A stretch of 64,000 nt of DNA, taken from Ilex aquifolium. Its lineage: Eukaryota; Streptophyta; Magnoliopsida; Aquifoliales; Aquifoliaceae. The stretch is taken from contig OX637393.1 in the NCBI GenBank assembly GCA_951799425.1, positions 8,626,244-8,690,243 of the forward strand, given 5' to 3'. The notes beneath the pieces were generated by a model. That model saw only the letters and a list, made by a program, of their open reading frames with translations. It ran no database searches and had not been told where the DNA came from. A program made the translations under genes and the position numbers. This document shows positions 36,640 to 47,837 of the stretch, in pieces. How positions within the stretch are numbered: position 1 is the first letter of the stretch; the number at the start of each line of letters is the position of its first letter.

Positions 36640-38030
36640 CATGAACTTAGTCATAACAGGCTCAGTTCAAAACCAAGTTGGTCAATCTGAACAGCTTATG
36701 GGTCGACATAAATTCGGTGATAAGATACGAAAAAATTATACATGACAATATATTTATTAATTACACAAAACTTAATTATATACGAGTATGGGTATGTATG
36801 GTACGAATTGACCAAATGAAAGGACTCATTCATATCCCAGACATGTGAAGAAAGAAGCAAAGGCTCTGGAAGGATCATAGGGACCAACAGCATTTTGAAA
36901 TGTGGGTGAATGTGAACCTTACTTGCTCTGTGGTGTCTGTTCATGCCCTGGATAAGAGGTAAGAGGTTACTAATATGAGAATGAGAGAGAGATGGGGAAT
37001 CAGACCCCTTTGTCATATTTTCTTTCAATTTTTTTTAATGGTAAATTACCCATTAAAAATTCAAATAAAATCGATAATATATATGTGGTCACACACAAAT
37101 ACACGATAGGTGATTTACTATTTAAAAAAAAAAGGTGAGAAGTGTATGACAATAAATCGGGACCAATGAGGAAGAGGGAGAAAATTAAGCCAAATTTGAG
37201 TTTTTTTTTTTTTGGTTCAACAGTTAGAAATGTTCGGGTTAATTTACGCATATCTTGATTAATTTCATTTCCAGTCTAATTAAAAATAGATCATCCACAT
37301 CAAGATTAAAATATTTATAATTAAAAAATTATCAAAATTCAAATTTAAATCGTGAAAATAAGCCTAGGAGAGTTAAGTTTAAATTTTGGAATGGACAATG
37401 GGATGATAACAATGTCACATCATCCATGGTTAGGTTAGGGAGATGTCAATATCTTTGGACATTCATGTAATAGTGGGCATGTGCTTTGCAGGGTCCATTA
37501 CTACATAGTGTCCCTTTCAGTCATGTTGATACACGTGTCAACGGATCGATTCGTACCAAAAATTTAATTAAAAAAAAAGTTTCAATTCAATTAATTAATA
37601 ATTTTATTTTTATAATCTATATCCAAAATTCGATATAATAATTTGATACAATTGAAATAACTAAATTAAATTGTATTTAGCAAATTAAATATGTATTTTA
37701 ATGAAGTTTTATCAAATAATCATTTAGTTTCAGTATATAATTATGTAAATATAGATCTATGTTTTGAATCGAATCATAATTAAATCAAATATTGGTATAT
37801 TCAAATCCAAATACATTAAATATGCTATAACATATTTGAATTCAGATTTAGATTATCGATACAAAATATCAATTCATATCTAAATATTCGAATTTAAATT
37901 TAGATTCGATTCAGATCAAAATTCGATTTGTATATCTGCATGTTGGCATCTATAAATTAGTTAAACGAAAACTCTTGACGTTGTTTACATGAATCTAAGC
38001 AACTTTTGGTTTTGCCCAACTTCAGCCTCA
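36640..38030. other. AT-rich DNA, nothing firmly recognised
   Basis: 37505-37960 is dense in ATTCGAAT/AATTCGAT motifs and may be a decayed element. No gene seen. Confidence 0.4.
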
Positions 38031-38034
38031 TGGA

Positions 38035-38275
38035 CCACCGAGTGGGGGTGGTCAAGTGGGTACTAACCGAACTCCTTACCTTGAAGTTAGAAATTTGAGT
38101 CTTGAAATTCACATTGAGATTTGATAGTTGATCATTATACTAGTTTAGCTAGGTTTTTTCCCGAGATGTGCGATAATAGGCCTCATAATCTCACCAATGA
38201 AGATCTATCGGAGTGGTATTTGAGTACTTTTCTTTGCCCTCACCCATTTTTTTTTTTTGACAAAAAAAAAAAAAC
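38035..38275 (+). repeat. tRNA-derived SINE family copy
   Basis: Begins near GTGGTCAAGTGGGTACTAAC (box-A-like). A degraded box B GAAATTTGAGTCTTG follows. The body TAGCTAGGTTTTTTCCCGAG...CTTTGCCCTCACCCA ends in a T12 tract. The body matches the minus-strand copy at 9565-9775, and the head resembles 43788-43950. Confidence 0.6.
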
Positions 38276-39150
38276 TTTAGCCTCATGGATTTTCCAGTAT
38301 TTCCACATTTTCCTGAGGATATCAGAATGTTTGTCTGAATTTATGTCACCTTGGATCGACAACATTATACCCTTCCACAAAATTTTAAAAAAAAAATTGT
38401 ATAAATATGTGAGCTCTGAATCCCTATTACTTATGTCCAAAACAAAATCAGAACGATCTGTCTACACCAAAAAAAATTCTAAGAAAATCGGAAAAGGTTG
38501 GCTCGCCTCCTCCTTTATCACTAGTTTAAAAACCTACCCGACACAGAAATGAGGAATTTGATTGACTTAAATTGCATCATCAGAAAAATGAAACGAAAAC
38601 AGCAAACAAAGTTGGCAAAATCATAACCATCCACTCAAAACCTAATAACTATTGTTTCCTCGTTCTATTTTCCTATAACCCGTTATAAGCAAAAGTCTTG
38701 TGTGCTAGTTACGATTTTCCTATTTTTTTAAAGTCCAATAACTTTTGAGTTATATATAATTATCCCCTATCGACAACCTTTCAACCTCATGTCTCTCTCC
38801 CAAGACTTATACCCTGCTGTTCATAAGGTGTTTAATAAACATAGATCCCATAGAACTCAGCACAATTTTTAATAATTGCAGGAAATTAAAGACCTAAATC
38901 TTGGTGTGCTTTGAAAGATTTACAGATATGATTTGCAATCGAATACTTACAATAGACCCACTGTGAATACATTCACTACAGAGCATTGACATCTTGATGC
39001 GTTGCACTTGCAGGTCCCGAAAAAAGTAAACTTTCGAAAAGATAGTGGTCTGCCTTCCTACCAAAATGTCACCTTGATAGGAACCATTTGTGTATGAGTT
39101 ACAATTAATTTCAATCAATATGTAGATTCGACAAAATTAATAGAAAACGA
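38276..39150. other. AT-rich DNA, nothing recognised
   Basis: Short frames only, without recognisable domains. Confidence 0.4.
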
Positions 39151-40670
39151 CTAAGTTATTTGTTAGGTACCAGGACAATAGTTTGTATTCCACATAGGGC
39201 TCATATTATTATTCTCGAGTGTTACTACCTGTAATATCACAGATGAAAAGTGTAGGTGGGGAGTTAAAAGAGGTTGACACGTGTTTATTCTAAGAATAAT
39301 CGAAAGAAATGAATAGGATAAGTAGATAGAATGAAAGGAATTTGAGTAGCCTGTTAACAAAAGGACTAACCAATTGGACAGAGTGTAGGTGAATAGAGTG
39401 AAAATACTCTCTCACTAGCCAAAAATTTTCTTTGCAGCAAGCAAGTAATGTGGGTATTTATAGCACAATGTTTGGGTAGTTTGGGCTACCTAAAGGACTG
39501 CCCGTTGCGACCTCTAACACTCGCATCAATCCACAATAGTCTCGACCGCGACGATATCAGTGGCAGCTACCATGAGCCACATGTCCCAACATTAATTAGG
39601 GGGATGCAACGTTTCTCCAAACACAATTTGGACGCGGCCCCGGAGAGGGTGCGACAGTAGAGGCAAAAAAGGATTCCTAAGATTAATGATTGCGATTGGT
39701 CACTGCGTGACCATGACCTCGTGAGGACCATGACCAATGCGCTCCTCCCGGGGTCCTCCCTTTTATCTCTGAACCCTTCTTTGAGACCTTTGTCAAGGTG
39801 CCTAATTGAGGATGCTCACATAGTTTCGGTCTTTCAGCCACCAATTTACATGTCTCATCATCTCATATGTTGATTCGGACCAATAACCGCAGTTACATTA
39901 GGAGTCCATGTGGATCCCAGTCAAGCATATTCCAGTGGGCAGTGAGCCATGCACTGGGAAGCCTACTTGAACAAACTAAATCTTCAAGACACTGTCCTAG
40001 GCCGAGGTTGACAATTATGTTCATCCATCCATGTTGCTCACTTCTTTCTTGAGAAGGGTCATATTGCCCAGTTCTAAGTGGGGACCCTTCCTCCTAGTCC
40101 AGTGAGCCAGTCGAGCAACACTATCTATATAGGTTAAGGATATCATTCGGTAGTGGGGGAGACGAGTCTCGCCGAGGTTGCCCCCAGACTTCTACGGTTC
40201 CATTTTTGTCCATCTTTAGTGAATGGTCCATTTTGTCACTTCCAAAGCGATGGGAATGTGTTTCGCTCTGTTATGGTGTTGCACCTGAGGACGTCACACC
40301 TGGGGGTGTTGCACCTTGGGTGTCGCGCCTGGGACATCGCACCTTGCACTTTGGTTGTTGTGCCTGGGGCATCGCACCTGCCCCAGGGGGGAGTCACACT
40401 TGGGGGTGTCGCGCCTGACACTGCTATCCATACTATTCCAATTGAACTTTGTCGGGGCCCACTTCCATGGCAGCTGCTAATTGATGCCACTTGTCCTATT
40501 ATGGTGTGGACATGTGTCCTAAATTTATCAAGTACTACAAAAAGTAACCTCATTGAAGCAAAATTCAACCCATACTCCCTGCTAATCTATCTACACACCC
40601 TCACACATTGTGCATTACAATTGAACTGACCTCAACAAAGTCTTGATCCCGTCTATTTGGGATCAACTAC
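39151..40670. other. GC-richer block, possible retroelement remnant with minisatellite
   Basis: Markedly higher GC than its surroundings from about 39480. A TATTTATAGC motif at 39457-39466 could be a buried LTR promoter. A minisatellite lies at 40275-40430. The end (CTTGATCCCGTCTATTTGGG, then ATCAACTACGCGAATCTT) matches a tail common in plant interspersed repeats. I could not define LTR ends or target duplications. Confidence 0.35.
40275..40430 (+). repeat. GC-rich minisatellite, units of about 18-21 bp
   Basis: Variants of GGTGTYGCRCCTGGG / ACRTCGCACCT repeat about seven to eight times with length variation. The reading frames across it are incidental. Confidence 0.65.
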
Positions 40671-41109
40671 GCGAATCTTATTAGAAAACTTCCAACTTTA
40701 CCTCTCTACTAAAATATTTTCCTCTCTAAAACCAACAAAATTCAATTATGAAGAAAAAGAAAGCATTTTCATTTATCTCACCTAATCTGTTTAAAAGCAG
40801 TGACACTCTCACAAAAAGAAGATGGACACACTCATGAAACCAAGAAAATACATTGTGCCCTGAACGAGTAAAGTGAAAATAATTGTTCAGAAAACATTTC
40901 AACTTCGACAGATATATCACAAATTTCTTTTAAAAATCATTAAAGAGAGAGGGAGGGAAGGAGAGAGAGATTTGAGTTAAAGATGACAAATTGAAGTTCT
41001 ATCTAATAAATGAGTAGAGATAAAAGTTGTATGACCAACGGATCTTTGATTTAATGATACTTCTTACATTGTGAAGATTTTATCTTCTCGAGGTTAAGGG
41101 TTTAAGTTT

Positions 41110-41360
41110 CTTAAGTGACAAAAAACGTGGTTAGTTGGTAGGACAGACCTCAGTTGCTTGGACGAACTGTATTCAAATCTCTAGTGTGGGTTCGAATTCC
41201 CACCGAAGTACAAATCTTGATTTAAGTAGTGTATGAGAATATGAGTTAAAGAACCGATTTATGCACTCGGAGTTTGGTTTCGAACTCACAAGCCTGAGTG
41301 ACATAAGAGTGTTTTTATTCGCCGGGATAGACCAAGGATTTTCCCTTTACCCAAAAATAA
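41110..41360 (+). repeat. tRNA-derived SINE-like repeat
   Basis: GTGGTTAGTTGGTAGGACAG resembles a box A, and GGGTTCGAATTCCC at about 41189-41202 is a box B. A second GGTTTCGAACTC-like box occurs at about 41276, suggesting a dimeric or composite SINE. It ends in an A-rich run near 41355. Confidence 0.5.
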
Positions 41361-42480
41361 AAAAGCTGTTTGACACCGGTAATGTTAACATTTTATGCAT
41401 CCCCTCATAAGCCAAATGAAGTTCCATGCACGTCCAAAATTTGTAACACATGAAGGTTTCTCTATGGCTTTTTGTGCTTTTTTCATTTCAGAACTTATAA
41501 TAATTTAGGCACAATTGTTGCCATGTATGAAAATTTCAGTCTTATTTAGCTGCCCTCACTCAAATACTCTAAAGGCTAAATCTCTTCGGTGCCATACTGA
41601 AAGATAATAGACATATCTCCTTAATGATTCGAAAAAATAAATGCTTGTTTTTTCCAACTCACACTCCTCCAAACGATTATCAAATCTCAGAAATCCCCCC
41701 CCCCCCCCCCCCCCTTTAAAAAAATGAAAAAAATCATATCCTAGATAGGAAAATTTTACAAGAAACACAATGCCCATTTGGTCATCTTCTATGCAACAAA
41801 CATGACAATTCATTGATGTAGGATTTCTTAGGCAAACAGACCTCTTCTTAACATTCTACTCAACCAGATACAGCCAGTTTTGCACACCATAACCTACCTA
41901 CACCTGGCATTTACCCAATAGCTTCCGGGTGAACCCTGCAAAGTCAAAATTGGAGACTTTCAATAGCAACAAAAAGCTTATCTCTAATTGATATCATACG
42001 TTCCACTCATGCATAGACACATAGCACTCTATGGCCCCCACCAATGAGGTTATCTCACTTTAGCATCACATATGTGGTCCTACTGATAGGTCTTAATCGA
42101 AACCAGTTACTCGAATTCGATTCGAATAAAATTTAGTTCGATTTTGACTTGTGTTTTAAATAAGTTGAATTTGAATAATTTTTTAGACTCATTTAGAAAA
42201 ATGAGTCTAAAAATTTCAACTCAAACTCGTAAAATTCGGCTCGTTTATATATAAAATAGTCAAGTTACTCGAACACAACTTAGAAAACTCGGCTCAATTA
42301 ACACGTTTACATATGTGATTTTCTCTTTGAATTGAGCTGGGAACATCAATGTCCATGCAATAAACACCAAAAGCAAGAGGCGGCACTAGCAGCTAAACAT
42401 GATTTAAGACCTTCTGATCAGGACTGGTGATTCAATTTAAGCCCTCAGAAATCTCATCCACTGACTTAACTTAAGCCAAC
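41361..42480. other. Intergenic DNA with a C20 tract
   Basis: A run of 20 cytosines lies at 41695-41714. The rest is AT-rich with ACTCGAATT/AATTCGA motifs around 42100-42290. No gene seen. Confidence 0.5.
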
Positions 42481-42489
42481 CCATACCCC

Positions 42490-42496
42490 TATAAAT
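42490..42496 (+). promoter_or_regulatory. TATA box of the serine-tract gene
   Basis: TATAAAT, 115 bp before the start codon at 42611, followed by a pyrimidine-rich leader. Confidence 0.5.
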
Positions 42497-42610
42497 TTCA
42501 ACATCAATGTGAGTTCTTGCTCATCCACAACCCTTTCTTCTTTCCCTTCAGCATTTTCTCTAGTTCCTACTGAACCTTTTCGCTCATAAAACCTTCAAAA
42601 GTAAAAAAAA

Positions 42611-42892
42611 ATGGCAAGCTCTCGTATTGCAAGGTTTGTCACTGAGGTTGCACCACCACAATTTGTTGGTGTCATGAGGCACCACCGACCATCAAAGATG
42701 TTAGATACAATAAATGAAGACGAGAGAGAATTTAGCACAAACGATTCTCTTACTTTGGCTCCAAAGAGTTCAGCCTCTTCATCATCTTCATCGTCATCGT
42801 CATCGTCATCGTCATCTTCATCTTCGAAGACAAGTACTTGCAAGCACTTTCTCATTGATGTTCAAAGATCTTACTCAATCTTGGGCAACTAA
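42611..42892 (+). CDS. Small protein with serine tract, unknown function
   Basis: Single-exon frame of 93 residues starting MASSRIARFVTEVAPPQFVG. Residues 1-50 are well structured in composition (basic and hydrophobic, then an acidic TINEDERE segment). An uninterrupted run of 17 serines at about residues 56-72 follows, then a short tail with KTSTCKHFLIDVQRS. A TATA box 115 bp upstream and an A-rich Kozak context support expression. I recall plant proteins with a similar N-terminus but no established function, so I give no name. The serine tract is encoded by mixed TCA/TCT/TCG codons. The Asp/Glu-rich frame on the opposite strand is its shadow. Confidence 0.75.
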   Translation: MASSRIARFVTEVAPPQFVGVMRHHRPSKMLDTINEDEREFSTNDSLTLAPKSSASSSSSSSSSSSSSSSSSKTSTCKHFLIDVQRSYSILGN

Positions 42893-43787
42893 AAAACCTA
42901 CTTTCCGGGTGGTATCTCGAGATTGAAGAGTTCGAATTCCTCCCAGGCACATTTAGGAGCCAATTAAAGCTGCACTTTTTTATGACTAGTCTGTTATTTT
43001 GTTGTTCTTCTAAGCTATGGAGTCCGGGGATCTTGGCTGAAGCCCAAGACTTGCTGAGACTGTAGTCACTGTATAAAGATAGATTATTGTACCAAGCAAT
43101 AGTGTAATGGAGTGAAAAGTTATATTGCAGCTCTTTCTCTCTGATGGATTTTCAGATTTTTCTGTAAATATTCCAGTATGAGTTTCTCTATTTCTTTGGC
43201 TGAGCAACTATTCATAAAATAAAATGGCAGCCCAATGCATGACGATCCCGGCACATTGGGGTCAAGGGAGAGTCAGATATTCGTAGTCTTAGCCCTCGTA
43301 TGAAGAGGATATTCGATGTCCAAAACAAAGTAATCTTACTGCTATGATAAAGCCCGCCCTCTAAATTGTATAATTTGTCATGACAACCAAAAATCAATTC
43401 TAATACCTAACAGATAGAAGCGTGGCTGAGAAAATATTGTCCCCAAACATTGAAAGACTCAAACCCAAAAAAAATAAAATTATATTTATTCTCTATACTT
43501 TGTCTTATTTTTGAAAGAAAAACAACACCAAACCACATGAATCATGTGTCTTCCTTCTCTTCATTCATACTTTTTGGTTTGATATGATGAAAGAGTACTA
43601 TGATTCCTGACCAAGAAGGTAATTCTGTAGGTTTACTCTAAGATGGACATTCCATTTGAGTAAGTTTTCTGATAATTCATGCAAGTGGGAGACATAAAAG
43701 TCATCAAACGCATGCAAAAGCTAATGGATTCAAGCTGCATTACTGCCCTAACATGTTTTTAGGATTTAGTGCTTTTCAAATCCAATC
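42893..43787. other. 3' flank of the serine-tract gene
   Basis: Probable 3' UTR to about 43140, then AT-rich DNA with no recognisable feature. Confidence 0.45.
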
Positions 43788-43950
43788 TAACCACCAAGTG
43801 GGTTGGTCTAGTGGGTACCAGTCGAATTTCTCACCTGAGATTGGAGGTTCTAGTCTGGGAGTCCACATTAAGACTCAGAATTTGTTCCCGAAAGGAGTAA
43901 CGAGTACAGTCAGAAACCTAATGATCCTACTGAGGGAAATTGAATGAATT
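43788..43950 (+). repeat. tRNA-derived SINE family copy
   Basis: ACCACCAAGTGGGTTGGTCT and AGTGGGTACCAGTCGAATTT resemble the head of the 38035 copy. GGAGGTTCTAGTCTGGGAGT stands at the box B position. The downstream TTCCCGAAAGGAGTAACGAG matches the CCCGAAAGG body of the 9565 copy. Confidence 0.5.
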
Positions 43951-44587
43951 TAATTTTTAATTAGTGAATATGAATGGGTTGTGTGCGGTGGGTATAGATG
44001 AAGTGAACTTAATAGTTTGTAGTAAAATGATTAAATAGGGTGAGAAATGAGATTTAAGGAGTGAGAATAACTCGACCCTATTACAAATCAGGATGGCGCT
44101 TATTGGGCTGAGCTAGGCTGGGCCAGAAAATGGAAATAAACCTATTTACTAGGCCCAACCTAGACTCCTATTGCATCTCCAAAAAGGCAGAGAGGGAAAT
44201 ATATATATATATATATATATTTCTTTGGTATTTTTTCCCCTACTAAAATCTTTTAAAGGGGTATCTAATTCGAAACACGATCTATAGTCAAGTATTATCA
44301 ATTGTATAGTGGGTCTTTTTTCATTTTCTTTTCATAGTGAATTAAATATATCATTATACAATAACGAAATAAAATTTTATGGGTCTTTTGGTTGGATTTT
44401 AGAAATTGTCATTATCAAGGAAGAGGGAAGAGTTGGGTTTTTACCTCTATTTTTGCAACTCGTAAATCCCTTAATCACCTATTACTGTTTATTACTTGTC
44501 TCTTCTCATTCTTATATCTCTCTTAAAGTCTATGTATCTCACTCTTTTACAATCGCACACATAAGTTGTCATGTGGAGAACTCAATA
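43951..44587. other. AT-rich DNA with (AT)n microsatellite
   Basis: (AT)n at about 44200-44220. A 101-codon frame (44309-44614) shows no domain and is not called. Confidence 0.45.
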
Positions 44588-45020
44588 GTAAGGGTGTCAA
44601 TCGTGTCGGGTTAAATAAGTTTGTGTCGGGTCTAATCGGAGTCAGATAAAAAATCATTTAATTCGGTACATAATTTGTTTAATTAAACGATTGAAATCTA
44701 AAAACTGAACATGATTCGTTTATTAAACAATTTATCTGACACGATTTGTTTAACCTGTTTAATAAATATTTTTATAATAAAAAATAATTATTAAATTTTT
44801 TAACTGATCTAATTACTAAATTACATATATTATTCTGACTATTTTTTTTTTGAATAATTATTAAATTTATTTAAATGGGTGATAAACGGGTTGACATATC
44901 TCAGTCGAACACGATTGGTTTATTAAACGGATCATTCGTATCAGTTAAGATCTCACCCAAATTCACTTGACTTCGTATCGATTCATGTTGTGTCGCATTT
45001 CATCATACTTACTAGTTATA
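44588..45020 (+). repeat. AAGGGTGTCAA-ended GTGTCGG-rich dispersed repeat
   Basis: Begins AAGGGTGTCAATCGTGTCGG. It contains ACACGATTTGTTTAA and TTTATTAAACGGATCA motifs shared with the repeats at 1-365 and 51327. Ends are approximate. Confidence 0.45.
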
Positions 45021-45124
45021 CCATGAGCATGAGTGAAAGAGATTTGAAATGGGCCAGGTCTCCCGAGGTACATATGTGGTTAGCCCGGACACCCTTGACA
45101 ATTGAATAAAAAAAAAAAAGGGGA

Positions 45125-45400
45125 TGAAGCAACATAATGACGTCCATGTTTTGAAAATAAAAAAAAAAATTAAATGCATAATTTATCATTTCCTCAATAA
45201 AAAAAAAATTGCATTATTGGTGCAACACCTACCCTGCTTATTTTTTAAAGCAATAATTGAAGTTTTTTTTTTTTATCTATGACGATGATTTACGTAATTT
45301 GTCATTGTCCTTTACAATATTACTATTTTCTTGTCGATAAGATTTGTTTGTTCCTCATATTAAAGTTTCTAATCTCGTAACAATTTGATACTATGTAGAT
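45125..45400 (+). repeat. Diverged duplication, copy 1 (partner 46552-46790)
   Basis: Starts TGACGTCCATGTTTTGAAAA and shares ordered blocks with the partner: GCATAATTTATNATT, GCATTATT...CACCTA/ATACCTA, GCAATAATT, TTGTCCTTT/ATCCTTTCT, CCTCATATT and the ACAACAATCTGA-like end. Non-coding. Confidence 0.6.
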
Positions 45401-45614
45401 CAGTTTTTAACTTTTTATGTTTATTAAACGTGATTTTAAAAAATATGCAATTATGAATTTGGACTGTCAATTAAAAAAGTTTAAAATTTATTAATGCGTC
45501 CATCCTAAACAAATCTATTGGGACTACAAAAATTATCCACAAATATAATAAAAAATATTATAAATATAATAAATTTTGATATAATACTAAAATTCAAAAT
45601 TTCGGTATAATACC

Positions 45615-46209
45615 TAGGGGTGCAACTCGGGCGGATTGGGCGGGTTGGACAGTCAACCCTAGCCCGATTCTAGGATATAATCTTCAACCCTAACTCTAAC
45701 CCTACCTCGAGTTGAGGGACTTAACTCAAGCACTGCCCAAGTTTAATTCGGACGGGCTCGGGTTGAATTCGGGTTAATGATTTCGGCTTGATTTCGGTTT
45801 ACTTTACTGGTTCAATTCGAGTTGAGTTCGAGTTGAGCCCAAAATAGATTTGTTGTTCTAAACCTGATGCACTGTCTCACAATCTAGTTGCAGCATACAT
45901 GCTTGCTAGAATCACATAGTTTACTGATTTCTCAGGTTCTATATTAAATAGGTGTCTGACTGCAATTTCTCCAATAAACATATTGTCATAGTTACTACAT
46001 GCCATAAGAATTGAACCTCAAAGTGAGACATTAATTCGGGTTGAACCCGCGAACCCTATGACTCAACCCAAGCCCAACCCAAATTGAATTTAGGTTGAGG
46101 TTTTTTGACCCAAGCCTAACCCAAGTATTAAAAACCTTAACCCAAGTCCTAATTTTTTCGGATTAGACTCGGGTTGAAATCGGGTTAGCCCGTCCAAGTT
46201 ACACTCCTA
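45615..46209. mobile_element. Non-autonomous hAT-like element
   Basis: Inverted ends TAGGGGTGCAACTCGGGCGG and TAGGAGTGTAACTTGGACGG (reverse strand), with AATACC on both outer sides. The interior is rich in CGGGTT/AACCCGA repeats. 595 bp and no transposase. The TAGGG(G/A)TG terminus is typical of hAT elements; the target duplication is imperfect. Confidence 0.6.
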
Positions 46210-46551
46210 ATACCGAAATTCACCGTACTCAACTCCCTTTCTTTTTGTCCTTGTCCATAAAGTTTTGTGACAGTGTTGAGCCAGTGATGTGAGGTGAGTG
46301 TCCCAGGTGCTGTGCTGATATTAAAGTGGCTGTCTAAATCTAAATCCAAGCCCCCTTAGTTTATTGTTGAATAGACTTAAAAACTTATTATATATATATT
46401 TTTAATTTCATTAATTAAGCATTCTAGCCAATTATATTTAAATCAATCCAAAAAATAAATTCTTTTATTTATAATAAAAATATTTATCCATCAGGAATTT
46501 ACATGATAAAAGATTTTGTTCATTTGGCCAGTAATTAAAGAAGTTAGTCAA

Positions 46552-46790
46552 CATCTTGACGTCCATGTTTGAAAATAAAATATCAATTGCATAATTTATT
46601 ATTACCTTAATAAAAAAATCTGCATTATTTTGCTATACCTAACTTTGGATTTTTTTTATGCAATAATTCAATTCATATATTAAAAATTATTATCCTTTCT
46701 CCTCTAAAATAATATTATTTTTTGCCGATATTATTTATATTATCCTCATATTCAAATTTCTGGTCCCACAACAATCTGACCCCTTTCAGT
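46552..46790 (+). repeat. Diverged duplication, copy 2 (partner 45125-45400)
   Basis: Begins TTGACGTCCATGTTTGAAAA and parallels copy 1 in order. The segments 46210-46551 and 46791-47073 around it are AT-rich with nothing recognised. Confidence 0.6.
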
Positions 46791-47073
46791 AAGGTAATTT
46801 TACGATACCCAAAATAAATTTAATACTATACCAAAAATTATTATTTTTTGAAGTTAAGTTATAACTGTATGATCGATTTTTAAAATTGTAACTTTTATCT
46901 CAAAATATTAATACTTGTATAGTCAACTAAATCTTAGATTATTATATTTGTATAGTCAATTATTTAGTAATTTAACTCCGGAATAAGATTACTATCGTTA
47001 TCTAATTCTCAATAATGGTGAGTATCTTAAACTCATGATTAATGGTAGTAATCTCATACCTACATTAATTATA

Positions 47074-47530
47074 TCTATATAATAAAGTACAATACAATTC
47101 AAATCTCAAAAGATAAACAAAATGACTTTTGCTTTTCGCGATTGAGATCTTTTTAACTTTTACTTTAAAGTTAATCCGACGACTAATATTAATACTCTAA
47201 ATTTAATAGGAAAAATAAGCTCCTAAGGGTACGTTTAGAGTAATTTTTTAAAAGTATTTTTAATACTTATAACTTCTCATAAATACTTTAAAAAAAAATA
47301 ATATTTAGAACCGTCCCACCATCACCTTTATCACCGCCACCCCCCCCCGCCCCACCATCACCACTACCATCACCACCATTGTTACCGCCACCGCCACTAT
47401 CACCACCCTACCACACCCATCGCCCCCACCACCACCATCACCACCCACACTGTCCCACCATCACCACCACCACCGCTACCAACACCCCCACCACCCCCAC
47501 CCCCACCCCCACCCCCACCACCATCATCAA
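47074..47530 (+). mobile_element. Helitron D, 5' portion with CAC minisatellite, 3' end missing
   Basis: The 5' end TCTATATAATAAAGTACAAT follows host A at 47073. The flank (TTTTGCTTTTCGCGATTGAG, AAAGTTAATCCGACG) matches the family. A CAC/CCA minisatellite covers about 47315-47525. The conserved 3' flank and hairpin-CTAG found in the other copies are absent after the tract. The copy is truncated or recombined there. Confidence 0.75.
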
Positions 47531-47837
47531 ACACTAAATATGAGATGATTATGGTAATTGAAATCGAGATATCTCTTTACTAGGAATAAGATATCTATTT
47601 TCAATTAAATTTAATGTCATTCAACCGTGCACTCAATCTTTTATTTAAAGAAACACAACTTAAACCAATCACCGATAAGCATAATCTGCAAACTTTGAGC
47701 CCTTGCCCAAAGGCATAACTTTCAGATATAATATATTTTTTTTATAAAGCTCTTTTATATTCTATTTATTTGATTTATTATTTTATTGAAGTATTTAAAA
47801 ATCAAAGGATTAAGATCATAATATAAAAAATTGAAAA

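Noticed and set aside
40153-40629. 158-codon frame and its neighbours
   Set aside because: Runs through the GC-rich minisatellite; sense and antisense frames are equally open.
42595-42855. Asp/Glu-rich minus-strand frame
   Set aside because: Antisense shadow of the serine tract of the 42611-42892 gene.
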